This document shows, piece after piece, positions 35,342-44,599 of a DNA stretch of 64,000 bases (the stretch's first letter is position 1; each line of letters starts with the position of its first letter). Position numbers and translations under genes: made by a program. The stretch comes from JAGOFO01 sp964522105 (GTDB lineage Bacteria > Myxococcota_A > UBA9042 > DTJE01), in the NCBI GenBank assembly GCA_964522105.1, contig CAZFVA010000002.1, positions 62,001 to 126,000 on the forward strand, given 5' to 3'. The notes under the pieces were generated by a model. The model searched no databases. It saw only the letters and a program-made list of their open reading frames with translations, and was not told where the DNA came from.

Positions 35342-35344
35342 CCG

Positions 35345-36376
35345 TCAGTGATTGCTGTACAGCTCGCCGGGGCGGACTTTGCCTTTGAATACGCGGTAAA
35401 TGAAGAACGTGTAGGTGATGACGATTGGCACGCCGATCAGGGCGATGACCAGCATCGTGGTCAGCGTTTTCTGGGATGACGCCGCGTTGTAGATAGTCAT
35501 CGTGCGTTCAGGGTTACCGAGCGCCGGAACCAGCTTCGGAAACAGGCTGGTTGCGGCCAGGCCGATCTGGGTCATGATGGCGACACATGAAGCCAGAAAC
35601 GCCAGCAGGTGGCGGCCGGACTTCAGCAGGACCGGAATTAAAACGAGCGATGCCATCATGATCGGGAACAGTACCCAGAAGACCGGGTTTTTCAGAATGC
35701 CGGCAAACAGGAACGGCGACACGATCAGCGACACCACTGTAGCGGCCACGTAAAGCACGACCCAGCCTATCCACAAAGCAGGTGCCCAACGTTCCATCCT
35801 GGCCTGCAGGTCGCCTTCAGTCTTCAGTACCAGATAAAGAGCGCCGTGCGTCAGGAACATGACCAGGCTCAGCACGCCGACCAGAACCGAGTACGGGTTC
35901 AGCAGCCCGAGGAACGTCCCGGCGAATTCGCCGTTGGCCGAAATCGGGACGCCACGCAGGATGTTGCCGACCGCCACGCCGAACAGGATGGCCGGAAGCA
36001 CGCTGCCGATGCCGAAAGCCCAGTCCCATGCGCGAATCCAGCGGGGAGATTCAATTTTGTTGCGGAATTCAAACGATACGGCGCGCCAGATCAGGGCGAC
36101 AAGCAGCAGCATCAACGCCAGATAAAAGCCGCTGAACACGGTCGCATAGACGGAGGGGAAGGCCGCGAACAGGGCACCACCGGCCGTCAGCAGCCAGACT
36201 TCGTTGCCGTCCCAGACCGGGGCTATTGAATCCATGTGCTGGCCGCGTTCACGGGCATCGCGGGCAAACAGCGACAGCGCACCGACGCCAAGGTCAAAAC
36301 CGTCTAAAATCGCGTATCCGGCGATCAGCACGAAGTACAGGATAAACCACGTTATTTGAAGAAATTGCAGGTCCAT
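35345..36376 (-). CDS. cydB: Cytochrome bd ubiquinol oxidase subunit II
   Basis: The protein has 343 aa with about eight transmembrane helices. The start MDLQFLQITWFILYFVLIAGYAILDGFDLGVGAL is diagnostic for CydB, as is SIAPVWDGNEVWLLTAGGALFAAFP. Subunit II supports heme insertion in the bd-type quinol oxidase, a high-affinity, proton-motive terminal oxidase. Its ATG overlaps the cydA stop. No CydX small subunit is found downstream (the TetR gene ends 3 bp away), and cydDC are not in the window. Confidence 0.95.
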   Translation of the reverse strand: MDLQFLQITWFILYFVLIAGYAILDGFDLGVGALSLFARDARERGQHMDSIAPVWDGNEVWLLTAGGALFAAFPSVYATVFSGFYLALMLLLVALIWRAVSFEFRNKIESPRWIRAWDWAFGIGSVLPAILFGVAVGNILRGVPISANGEFAGTFLGLLNPYSVLVGVLSLVMFLTHGALYLVLKTEGDLQARMERWAPALWIGWVVLYVAATVVSLIVSPFLFAGILKNPVFWVLFPIMMASLVLIPVLLKSGRHLLAFLASCVAIMTQIGLAATSLFPKLVPALGNPERTMTIYNAASSQKTLTTMLVIALIGVPIVITYTFFIYRVFKGKVRPGELYSNH

Positions 36377-37701
36377 TATGCCACCTCCCCGGCCTTTTCG
36401 GGCCCGCGGTTGACTTCACGTACCAGCGTGAACACGTACAGGCCGCCAAGCAGTATGTACATGAACCCGATCAGGGCGATGCTGAACCACAGCTCGGGGA
36501 CGCCGACGGTCACTGAAACAGAATCGGATGTACGCAGAAGGCCGTAAACCGACCACGGCTGACGTCCGACTTCGGCGGTGATCCAGCCGAGCTGGCTGGC
36601 CGCAAGTGTCAGAGGGCTGACCAGCAGTACCATCCACAGGTACCAGCGAGTTGTTTCCAGACGGCGTCGCCACATCAGCAGCAGGCCGAGCGCCGTGACG
36701 CCCAGGAACAGAATGCCAAGCCATACCATGCTGTGGAAAGATATGAAGGTTAAGGCCAGGGGCGGTGTGTCGCCGGCCGGGAACGCGTCGATGCCTTTTA
36801 CCTCGGCGTTGGCGTCACCGAAGGCCAGCCAGCTTGCGCCCTTCGGGATTTCGAGGGCTGCGGCAATGCGGGGTGGATTCGAAAGTGGAATTCCGAAAAC
36901 GACCAGTGGTGCGCCTTTCTGCGTCTTGTAAAGTCCTTCCACTGCAGCAAATTTTTCCGGCTGTGTTCGGGCGACCTGCCGTCCGTGCCAGTCACCCGTG
37001 GGGTAGGCCGCCAGGATTGCGAAAATAAAACCTGCAACTACGGCCACTTTCAGGGCGCGTTGGCTGATCGCGTCTTCTTTATGCTTGATCAGGCGCCATG
37101 CAGAAACGCCTGCCACGAAGAAGCTCCCGGTAATCAGGGCGGCAGTCATCGTGTGGAAGAAACGGACCCACATCGACGGATTGAAAACGGCATCGGTGAA
37201 GCTGGTCAGGACGGCACGGCCGTTGATGACTTCAAAGCCGGCCGGTGTCTGCTGCCAACTGTTGGCTACCAGAATCCAGAAAGCTGAAATCGTTGCGCCG
37301 ACAGCGACCATCAGGATGGAAAACCAGTGTACGCCTTTACTTACGCGGCCGCGGCCGAACAGGTAAAGACCAAGAAAGCTTGATTCCAGGAAGAAGGCGA
37401 AGACGCCTTCAGCAGCCAGCGGTGCGCCGAAGATGTCACCGACAAACCGTGAATACGACGCCCAGTTCGTGCCGAACTGGAACTCCATTACGATGCCGGT
37501 GGCGACGCCGACCGCGAAGGTCAGGGCGAAAAGCTTTCCGAAGAACTTGCCCATGCGGACCCATACATCGTCCGCGCAGCGCCAGCCTTTGAATTCAATC
37601 AGGACCAGCAGCCAGGCCAGTCCGATCGAAATTGGCGGGAACAGGAAGTGGAACCCGATTGTCATCGCGAACTGCAGTCGGGCCAGCATAATGGCGTCCA
37701 T
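36376..37701 (-). CDS. cydA: Cytochrome bd ubiquinol oxidase subunit I
   Basis: The protein has 441 aa with nine or so transmembrane helices. It binds hemes b558, b595 and d. Typical parts: LARLQFAMTIGFHFLFPPISIGLAW with an axial His, FQFGTNWASYSRFVGDIFGAPLAAE, GRQPWSVYGLLRTSDSVS and the ending GGLYVFTLVREVNRGP. The periplasmic Q-loop between about 235 and 300 is short, as in the non-E. coli class. AAGGAGG precedes the ATG. Gives respiration at low oxygen; cydA and cydB overlap by one base. Confidence 0.96.
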   Translation of the reverse strand: MDAIMLARLQFAMTIGFHFLFPPISIGLAWLLVLIEFKGWRCADDVWVRMGKFFGKLFALTFAVGVATGIVMEFQFGTNWASYSRFVGDIFGAPLAAEGVFAFFLESSFLGLYLFGRGRVSKGVHWFSILMVAVGATISAFWILVANSWQQTPAGFEVINGRAVLTSFTDAVFNPSMWVRFFHTMTAALITGSFFVAGVSAWRLIKHKEDAISQRALKVAVVAGFIFAILAAYPTGDWHGRQVARTQPEKFAAVEGLYKTQKGAPLVVFGIPLSNPPRIAAALEIPKGASWLAFGDANAEVKGIDAFPAGDTPPLALTFISFHSMVWLGILFLGVTALGLLLMWRRRLETTRWYLWMVLLVSPLTLAASQLGWITAEVGRQPWSVYGLLRTSDSVSVTVGVPELWFSIALIGFMYILLGGLYVFTLVREVNRGPEKAGEVA

Positions 37702-37858
37702 TCATTGCCTCCTTGAAATGAAGCCCCGGGTTTGTCGGGTTGGAACAAGCTTCAGTGAACCGGAAAATCAAGTCAATAAAATGGTGAAAATATCTTTGAT
37801 GTTAAATGGTTATGGCGCTATTTGGTCTGTTGTATAGTTTCATACTACGGTTTTACTG

Positions 37859-39184
37859 TCAGGCGGTCACCCGCCCGGAATCATCAAATTGAGTGTAGAT
37901 CGGGGCGAAAAGGATGCCGCCATCCAGACGCTTTTCATGCGCGACCGGTGAATATGCGATGGCGAAAGGTGATGCGGGATGTTCAGTAAGGAACAGATGG
38001 GCACTTCGCATGCGTCCTGCCGCACCGCTTTTGACTTCCAGCGGGTACACTGTTCCGCCGCGCGATACCAGATAGTCAACTTCGGCGTTGCCACGCTTGT
38101 CGGCCCTGGACCAGTAGTACAGATTTCCATTTTCGCTGCCGCCCGCTGCCAGAAGTTCCTGACCGACGAACTGCTCGGCGACCGCACCCCGGTGTATGGA
38201 CCCGATGTCACGGGTCGCCAGGACCTCGCCCGGATTGACCCCAAGTATGTGCTGTAACAGCCCGACGTCCAGGAACAGCGGCTTGAACCGCTTTTCCGAG
38301 ATGCCTGCGCCCAGAGGCAACCCTTGTGCGTCAACGGCGTGTACCGGATAAACCAGCAGGGCTTTGGTCAATGCCTGTATTGAAGCTTTTGTTTTTTCAA
38401 CGCGCCTGTCGGGGTCCAGGTGGGTGAAGCTGACCTGCGAGCCTACGGCACGTGGAAGTTGGCGGAAGACGTGTTCAATGCTGTCAGGATCGATTCGGAC
38501 GCGGTATCTGGAAAGCGAACCGGCAAGCGATGCGGCAAGGTCCGCATGAACAGCCGCCGCCGCTGCAAAAGACCCCTTTTCGACAAAACGCAGTACCGCT
38601 TCGGGCATGCCACCGACAAGCAGATACTTTTTCAACTCGCCCATGATTTTTTCATGGACAGCCAGTGAACCGGAGTGAGGCTCGCCTAGTTTAGGCAGAT
38701 TGTCCGCAAGCAGGTCAAGGTCGTTTGCCAGAAGAAATTCGCGAAAGGTCATCGGCCGCATCCACATGAAACTGACGCGCCCCACCGGGAATGATATGTC
38801 GCCAAGGGCGAATTCAAGCGCCGATCCGGCAGCTATGACCGGGATATCCGGGCGTTCTTCGTAAAGATAACGCAGGGCAGTGATGGCGCGGGGTGCAGCT
38901 TGTATTTCGTCAATGAAAAGCAGCGCGTCGCCACCGGAAAGGCTGACGTTTGTAACGGCTTCTATCTGGCGGACAATCGCGTCGGCGGCCAGCGATCCAT
39001 CGAAGATGGTTCGCATGGCAGCATCACGTTCCAGATCAATCATGGCAAGGCGGGTGAAGTGCTGACGTCCGAACTGCCGGACGGTGTATGTCTTGCCGAT
39101 CTGTCGTGCGCCACGCAAGATCAGTGGCTTGCGCGACGAACTGTCTTTCCATTCAAGCAGTTGAGCTTCGATTGTTCGTTTCAT
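37859..39184 (-). CDS. AAA_14/DUF4143 ATPase
   Basis: The protein has 441 aa. Walker A is RGARQIGKTYTV near 25-36, Walker B LLFIDEIQAAP near 85-95, and sensor AAGSALEFAL near 118. The C-terminal DUF4143 portion ends in a nuclease-like fold: KRGNAEVDYLVSRGGTVYPLEVKSG, which carries the D...ExK pattern of restriction-nuclease folds. The family is widespread in accessory gene sets, and its biology is poorly known. Two 24-bp dyad repeats lie immediately upstream. No clear Shine-Dalgarno before ATG 39184. No partner gene on the same strand nearby, so it is probably monocistronic. Confidence 0.88.
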   Translation of the reverse strand: MKRTIEAQLLEWKDSSSRKPLILRGARQIGKTYTVRQFGRQHFTRLAMIDLERDAAMRTIFDGSLAADAIVRQIEAVTNVSLSGGDALLFIDEIQAAPRAITALRYLYEERPDIPVIAAGSALEFALGDISFPVGRVSFMWMRPMTFREFLLANDLDLLADNLPKLGEPHSGSLAVHEKIMGELKKYLLVGGMPEAVLRFVEKGSFAAAAAVHADLAASLAGSLSRYRVRIDPDSIEHVFRQLPRAVGSQVSFTHLDPDRRVEKTKASIQALTKALLVYPVHAVDAQGLPLGAGISEKRFKPLFLDVGLLQHILGVNPGEVLATRDIGSIHRGAVAEQFVGQELLAAGGSENGNLYYWSRADKRGNAEVDYLVSRGGTVYPLEVKSGAAGRMRSAHLFLTEHPASPFAIAYSPVAHEKRLDGGILFAPIYTQFDDSGRVTA

Positions 39185-39198
39185 CGCGAGGTCTTTCT

Positions 39199-39255
39199 GT
39201 AAAAATACAATCCAATTCTTACATCGGTTTGGTAAAAATACAATCCAATTCTTAC
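39199..39255. repeat. Two identical 24-bp dyad repeats upstream of the DUF4143 ATPase
   Basis: The 24 bases at 39199-39222 and 39232-39255 are identical, separated by 9 bp (33-bp period, three helical turns). Each unit is itself an imperfect palindrome with outer arms GTAAGAAT / ATTTTTAC (7 of 8). They lie 15-71 bp upstream of the ATPase start, so they look like a tandem operator. Confidence 0.85.
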
Positions 39256-39277
39256 TAAATCATTGGTCGGTGAACAG

Positions 39278-41302
39278 CTACTTCGCGGCGGCCGAGGCTG
39301 CTGCCTGCAGGATCTTGTCGGCGGCCATGACGCCACTGTTGATGACTGAAGACTGACCGCAGCCAGGGAACGTCCAGGCACCCGCAAGGAAAAGGTTTGA
39401 TATCCCCGGGACTTCCTGTGGAAGACGCTGCCGCAGGCTCTGTTCAGGGTTCTGGTGCCAGCCGTAGATGGTGCCGCGTGGATTCAGCGTGAACGCTTCA
39501 AGCGTCTGCGGTGCCGCGACCTCATACACTTCCACGTGACTGGCAAGGTCGGGCAGGATTTTTTCCGTCCGTTCGATGAACGCCCGGGCCACGACGTCCT
39601 TGTAATCTTTGAATGCGCTGCGGTCGCCCGATTTCCAGTAGTCGTTGCAGGCGTCCCCGATAGTGCCTGTTATGCTGATTGTGTTGTGGCCTGCAGGTGC
39701 CGCTGTTGCGTCCACAACCGACGTGTTTTCAACAAGCAGAATGGACTTGGACGGGTCACAATTTTCCACCGAGTCGAACACTTTGGTAGTGTCCCATGTG
39801 TCCTGAATCAGGAATTCGTGGACCCCGTCGAATTCGGGCGTGTAATCACGGTCGGTGCCAAGGTACACGACGACGATGGGCATGCCAGGTACCATTGCGT
39901 CGATACCGGCCGTGTACGTTTCGGCCAGGTTGGCCCGGCCAATCAGCTCGACGGTCTGTCGCGGGTTAGCGTTTGATACGAACCAGTCAGCCCGCAGGCA
40001 CGGCCCGCCATCGGTCTGCACCTCGGTCGCCTTTCCATCCTTCGTCACGATGGCCGTCGCCTTCAAGCCAAGAAAGATGCGACCGCCGTTGGTTTCGATT
40101 TCCCCGGCCAGTGCGTCCGAGATTGACTGTGATCCGCCGACGAAATTGTAGAAGCCGCCCATGTGGTAACTGTTCCACATCATGAAGAAATACAGCGCAG
40201 ACAAGTTGTCGGGTTCGACGCCGACGTAAGACGACAACTGAGTCAGAATCGCGAACAGCTTCGGGTCGGAAATGTAGCCGCGGATCGCGTCGCCCAGCGG
40301 ACCATACGCCCATTCCATGAACCGGCCTACGGCTTCACCATGCTCTTTCATGTATTCGTTGAATACGTCGTCCCCGGCCAGGTAGGCGTCCAGTACTCCT
40401 GTCATTTCGGGTACTTCCGCGAACAGCCTTGTGATACCGGCTTCTTCGGCCGGGAACTGCGCTATCAACTTGTCGCGATACGCCATCAGGCCGTCCGGCG
40501 TTTCAAACGTTTCGCCATCCGGATAGAAAGTCCGGTACATCGCGTCGGCCTTGACCGGAATCAGTTGGTCCATTATGCCCAGTTTTTCAAACATCTTCCG
40601 TGAGCCCTGGTAGTCCGCATCGAATCCGCCCATCGCGTGCAGCGAGATTTCGAACCGGTAGTCGCCGCGCTGGAAGTTTGTCATGTAGCCGCCGACCTTG
40701 TTGTGCCGTTCGACAAGGGCGACTTTCATGCCTTCACGGGCCAGTCTTGCCGCCGCGCCCAGACCACCGCCGCCTGCGCCGATGACGACGGCGTCAAACG
40801 TCTCGACCGAAGGGCATATGTCCATATTCTGGAACCGGTGGCATGCCGCGCAGTCGCCCGGGCCTTCAAATGGTTCGGCCACGGCCGCGTGGATATTGGA
40901 GTGGCACGTGGCGCAGTCGGCTTTTGCGTGGCCGATCGGTTGGTTGCCGGCACCGTTGGAACCGTGACAGACCGCGCACTGGTTGGGGCGCGACCCGCCG
41001 TGGGTCGGGACGTGGCAAGTGCCGCAGTCCGGTCGTTCCCATCCGGTGTGGGCTTTCTTAAGCAGCGCAGAGTTTACCATCGGGGTCGCCGACGTGATCG
41101 TGTGCAGTTGGATGTCCGGCTTCGCGGGCACATCGGCTGGAACGTCGGTTACGGTGTCGCCCGTATTCGTGTCGTCAGTCCCGGTGTCGGCCACGATGTC
41201 AGGCAGGTCAGGGTTGTTGTTGGTGCCTGAACAACCTGTTGTAACCAGTATTAAAAGCGACACAAAGACAGCCGGCAATATCATTCGGAACACGCGCATC
41301 AT
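39278..41302 (-). CDS. Lipid-anchored tetraheme cytochrome c fused to a CrtI/retinol-saturase-like FAD oxidoreductase
   Basis: The protein has 674 aa from ATG 41300-41302; the next ATG (41299) also fits, both behind AAGGAGT. The lipoprotein signal ends at VTTGC (Cys24), then an Asp/Thr-rich linker. Four CXXCH heme c motifs follow: CGTCH (about residue 93), CAVCH (109), CATCH (130), CAACH (151). From about 165 a Rossmann FAD domain begins: DAVVIGAGGGGLGAAARLAREGMKVALVERHNKVGG. The C-terminal NLFLAGAWTFPGCGQSSVINSGVMAADKIL is typical of the phytoene desaturase/retinol saturase branch. It would act outside the cytoplasm, with electrons passing between hemes and flavin. The substrate is unknown. 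Respiratory flavocytochromes such as fumarate reductase combine hemes with a different FAD domain (FAD_binding_2). Confidence 0.88.
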   Translation of the reverse strand: MMRVFRMILPAVFVSLLILVTTGCSGTNNNPDLPDIVADTGTDDTNTGDTVTDVPADVPAKPDIQLHTITSATPMVNSALLKKAHTGWERPDCGTCHVPTHGGSRPNQCAVCHGSNGAGNQPIGHAKADCATCHSNIHAAVAEPFEGPGDCAACHRFQNMDICPSVETFDAVVIGAGGGGLGAAARLAREGMKVALVERHNKVGGYMTNFQRGDYRFEISLHAMGGFDADYQGSRKMFEKLGIMDQLIPVKADAMYRTFYPDGETFETPDGLMAYRDKLIAQFPAEEAGITRLFAEVPEMTGVLDAYLAGDDVFNEYMKEHGEAVGRFMEWAYGPLGDAIRGYISDPKLFAILTQLSSYVGVEPDNLSALYFFMMWNSYHMGGFYNFVGGSQSISDALAGEIETNGGRIFLGLKATAIVTKDGKATEVQTDGGPCLRADWFVSNANPRQTVELIGRANLAETYTAGIDAMVPGMPIVVVYLGTDRDYTPEFDGVHEFLIQDTWDTTKVFDSVENCDPSKSILLVENTSVVDATAAPAGHNTISITGTIGDACNDYWKSGDRSAFKDYKDVVARAFIERTEKILPDLASHVEVYEVAAPQTLEAFTLNPRGTIYGWHQNPEQSLRQRLPQEVPGISNLFLAGAWTFPGCGQSSVINSGVMAADKILQAAASAAAK

Positions 41303-41434
41303 GCACACTCCTTTTCGGGGCCGTAGCCCGGGCCCGCATCGGTTTTTCAAGATCAACCCGAGTATCGGTGGCGTTGTTGCGGCAGTCAAGTGGTATTGAA
41401 GATGGAAAAGGCCGATTTTATTAACTTAATCTGA

Positions 41435-41784
41435 CTACAGGCCGCCACGTCCTGCCGCAAACAGAATCGCGTTCAGCATGCTTGTCGGGTCGGCGGTGCC
41501 GTGGCCTGCGATGTCGAAGGCCGGGCCGTGGTCGGGCGAGCAGCGGATGCGGGACAGGCCCATCGTGATGTTTATGGCGTCGTTGAAGTGGACCAGTTTC
41601 AGCGGGCCGAGGCCCTGGTCGTGGTACATCGCCAGCACCATGTCGTACTCGCCGTCGAACGCGTTTTTGAAGACGGTGTCGGCCGAAAGCGGACCGATTG
41701 CGTTGATGCCGGTGGCCCGCGCAGCCGCGATGGCCGGGGCGATGATGCGCGCTTCTTCGTCACCGAATTTGCCGTTGTCGCCGC
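41435..41784 (-). pseudogene. pdxA: pdxA 3'-end fragment (duplicate)
   Basis: It is about 115 codons, equal to the C-terminal third of the intact PdxA at 44.6 kb. It keeps MYHDQGLGPLKLVHF and SPDHGPAFDIAGHGTADPTS but lacks the substrate and cofactor-binding N-terminal part. Homology stops abruptly at 41784 (CCGC), where the intact copy continues. Differences from the intact copy are few (about a dozen in 325 bases) and mostly synonymous, and the very 3' end differs more. Probably not functional. Confidence 0.85.
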
Positions 41785-41912
41785 TCATTTCGTCAATTCA
41801 GAGTATAAAAAAGTTTATGGATGATAATTTACGTCTAGAATACCTAATAGGTTGACTTTGTCGGAAAAAAAAAAGCGAAAATCAAGGTAATCTATTTCTG
41901 TTGGAGGCTGCA

Positions 41913-43487
41913 ATGCTCAGCCGTCAAATCGTTTCCCTGATCTCGTTCTGCGGAATACTGTTGGTTCTAAGTGCTTCTGAAGGGTTGGCTGATTGTCCTA
42001 GAGTGCTTGTGGATCGGCTTGTTTCAGGAACTGGTTCATATGGTGGAATTTCCCTTACGTTTGACTCTTCGTATCCCGTAGGTGGTGATCTTTATTCTAT
42101 TGGTATTTCACGCTTTTCTACCGGCCAGGTTCGCTCCTATGTCTTTGACGGCGGGACTCACAATGCTGAAGGGACTGTTGAAATCGATGCTACAACCAGT
42201 TACTCAAAAAGGCAGTTTGAAATTGGTGTAACAAATGGTCCGTCGGGAAATCGTTGGGTTTCCGTTTGGCAGAAGGTCACAGGTCTTACTCCGCCCAACG
42301 AAATATACAAAAGGGTATTTGATGACAATCTGCAATTGCCATTGACGGCTAGTCCCGTGTTTGTTGACCAGAGTTGCAGTAATTCAGCCAGGACGGCGGT
42401 CGCTGCCGATAATATTCCAGACAACCAAGCTGTTGCTGTAGCCTTCGCTCAGACATGCCTTACTAATGAAACCCCTGGACTAACGGTGCTAAACCCGGAC
42501 GGGTCAGTTCTAGTAGCACCGGTTCTTGCGGACGGTGGATATAAAAGCAGGCAGATTCTTGGCGTTACCGTGGATTCGTTTAAGAGATATGGCAACAACT
42601 ATTTCGTCGCGGTGGGTTGGCTTGAAGCTTCGGGCGGATACTTCAAGGTAAAGTATCAGGTGTATGGCTTTGGTTCTAATGGTCTGGTCGCGATGTCGCC
42701 GTCGGGTTGGGTTGTCAGGTCCATTCCGGCTTCATCCGCCACGTCGATCGGTGAAGTCAGAATTGCTGCTTCCGAAAACACAGTCTTCCTGGCTTGGGAT
42801 GAATATTCCGAGGCTTGGGGAGCAAGAGCGCAGAGTCACGCGTATTATCAGTCTTTCAACTTTTTCGGAACCTCATATGGAGTAGTCAATCTTATTGAAG
42901 AAGACAATGGCTACTATACGTTGAATCCAGACATTGTGGTTTCGAAATGGACGTCACCAACTGGCAGCATCAAGACTCTGTTCCTCGTCTCTTACTACAG
43001 GGTTCTGGAAGATTGTATCCCGTCACAACCTCCTTACGGCAATGACTGTTTGTACCCGATGTTGAATCTTTTCAGGTCTGACGGGTACGGAGCCTTTGCC
43101 GATATCACGGGTCCGCAGTTCCTTTCGTTCCTTCCTTCGGACCTCATGGGTGTGTATGCTGGAACGCGTGCTCAGATATTCACCGACAATTGTATATACG
43201 ATCCGGAGGATCCAGAGCCTGAGAGCGGGATTGTTATGGCAGGGGCATACAACAGTTTGATTAGTCTGGTACCCTTAGCTGACCGGGGAACCCGAAGGTC
43301 ATTCTTCTTTGTTTACTCGAGCGGGCTTGCTTCGTCAGCAATGTCGTCTAACTATTTTGTTGCTGATGATGAAGTCTCTGAATTGTTGGATTTGAGGCAG
43401 GATCCGTACTATGCACTGAGCCATGACGGTTACATCGAGTCGCCTGAGTTGGACGATGAAGTCCCCGTATCCTGGGATATGCAGTAA
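41913..43487 (+). CDS. Secreted protein of unknown function (cassette gene 1)
   Basis: The protein has 524 aa from ATG 41913, with GGAGG 6 nt upstream; the open frame starts 12 nt earlier at a TTG. The signal peptide ends near SEGLA (about residue 27). The mature protein has ~10 Cys and beta-rich repeats that look like a propeller (VAVAFAQTCLTNETPGLTVLNPDGSVLVAPV, VGWLEASGGYFKVKYQVYGFGSNG, RIAASENTVFLAWDEY). No catalytic motif. Its third-position composition is visibly more AT-rich than the neighbours, and it lies inside the duplicated-pdxA cassette, so recent transfer is likely. Confidence 0.78.
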   Translation: MLSRQIVSLISFCGILLVLSASEGLADCPRVLVDRLVSGTGSYGGISLTFDSSYPVGGDLYSIGISRFSTGQVRSYVFDGGTHNAEGTVEIDATTSYSKRQFEIGVTNGPSGNRWVSVWQKVTGLTPPNEIYKRVFDDNLQLPLTASPVFVDQSCSNSARTAVAADNIPDNQAVAVAFAQTCLTNETPGLTVLNPDGSVLVAPVLADGGYKSRQILGVTVDSFKRYGNNYFVAVGWLEASGGYFKVKYQVYGFGSNGLVAMSPSGWVVRSIPASSATSIGEVRIAASENTVFLAWDEYSEAWGARAQSHAYYQSFNFFGTSYGVVNLIEEDNGYYTLNPDIVVSKWTSPTGSIKTLFLVSYYRVLEDCIPSQPPYGNDCLYPMLNLFRSDGYGAFADITGPQFLSFLPSDLMGVYAGTRAQIFTDNCIYDPEDPEPESGIVMAGAYNSLISLVPLADRGTRRSFFFVYSSGLASSAMSSNYFVADDEVSELLDLRQDPYYALSHDGYIESPELDDEVPVSWDMQ

Positions 43488-43497
43488 GGAGAACGGA

Positions 43498-44556
43498 GTG
43501 AAGTCAATTTTGTGCACAAACTGGCAGGCCTCTGTTTTTTTTCTGGTGGCGTGTGTCTTGCTGGTAAATACAGCAGGCTGCGGCTCAAAGGCTGCTGTTC
43601 AAGGTCCAGACAGCGTGGTTGCAGACTCGCAGTCGGATGTGCGAGATGTTGTAGTTGTTGATGGAAATGGAACCATCGACAATGCTGGCCTAAAGGATGC
43701 CGTTGTCGACACGGGAAAGGAAACCTGCGTAGGTGTTGAGGATCTGGTGGCTCGGCCGACGGCGGCGGATTTCGGGAGCGTCATTAAAGGTACGGCGCAT
43801 TACATTAGCATCGTTTTCTCGAATTGTTCCGGTAAGTTAATGACGGTAGATTCCATTGTTCTGGACACGCTGTACTTCAAGTTGTCCAAAGTTCCATTGA
43901 CGCCGGGCCAGGTTCCGACTGGCGGGACTTTCACGATCCAGGTCGAAATGCCACCGGAACCGATCCCTGGTGGAGTTTCCAGTCGCGCGGTTGAAATGGT
44001 CGTTCATTACAGCATTGGTGATTTCAGTGACAAGGTCGTCGTTCCAGTGTCAGGTTCGTGGCATTCGGCCAACGAAAACGTGCCTTGTGACCTGGGTTTG
44101 GTACTCGATAGCTGGCCTTTGATTTCCTCTCAGGAATCCTCAATGATCAGCATCGCTGTGGTGAACGATGCCCCGGGGACGTGTGAGTTCTGCTCGTTCG
44201 GGGTTGCTGACTGCAAAGACATTGATGATGGGTCGGTTGTATGTCCATCGCCTGAATCAGCCACACAGAGTCAATATGTGAAAGTGGTCAGTATAATTTC
44301 CAATCAACTGGACAACGGTCCCTGCTATTTTATGTATGGCTTTGATCGCTCTGGCCGCGTAATTGTTGGACTTACCGAACTGTATTACCAACTTTTACCT
44401 GCTGCGGGTAAAGGCGGCGCAAAGCTGCCGAGCCACTTCATGCTTTTTACGAGCGGGACCGAAAGGCCGTCAGGTAAAAATTTCTCGTTTCCGAAGCCAA
44501 GGGTTTCCGAAACCGGATTGACTTTCTATCCCTGGAACATAGTTGTTTTGGAGTGA
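43498..44556 (+). CDS. Lipoprotein with Ig-like domain (cassette gene 2)
   Basis: The protein has 352 aa from GTG 43498, with AAGGAG 5 nt upstream. The lipobox is NTAGC (about Cys26), followed by an Asp-rich linker like those of host lipoproteins. Residues about 85-185 (LVARPTAADFGSVIKGTAHYISIVFSNCSGKLMTVDSI) resemble the ASPM/HYDIN-type immunoglobulin-like domains found in choice-of-anchor proteins. The C-terminal part has several Cys and is unrecognised. It starts 11 bp after cassette gene 1 and is probably cotranscribed. Convergent with the intact pdxA. Confidence 0.75.
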   Translation: MKSILCTNWQASVFFLVACVLLVNTAGCGSKAAVQGPDSVVADSQSDVRDVVVVDGNGTIDNAGLKDAVVDTGKETCVGVEDLVARPTAADFGSVIKGTAHYISIVFSNCSGKLMTVDSIVLDTLYFKLSKVPLTPGQVPTGGTFTIQVEMPPEPIPGGVSSRAVEMVVHYSIGDFSDKVVVPVSGSWHSANENVPCDLGLVLDSWPLISSQESSMISIAVVNDAPGTCEFCSFGVADCKDIDDGSVVCPSPESATQSQYVKVVSIISNQLDNGPCYFMYGFDRSGRVIVGLTELYYQLLPAAGKGGAKLPSHFMLFTSGTERPSGKNFSFPKPRVSETGLTFYPWNIVVLE

Positions 44557-44599
44557 TGTGGAGCCCAGTGGGTTGACTGGAACGCAAGGAAAGTCGTGC

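Noticed and set aside
35342..35344. cydX small subunit downstream of cydB
   Set aside because: The TetR gene ends 3 bp from the cydB stop, leaving no room on the minus strand for a separate cydX.
37702..37858. FNR-type regulatory site upstream of cydAB
   Set aside because: Only half-sites (TTGAT) were found, with no paired ATCAA at proper spacing, and no convincing -10 after TTGACT.
41435..41784. A functional second PdxA
   Set aside because: Only the C-terminal third is present; two of the three metal-ligand His segments and the N-terminal domain are absent.
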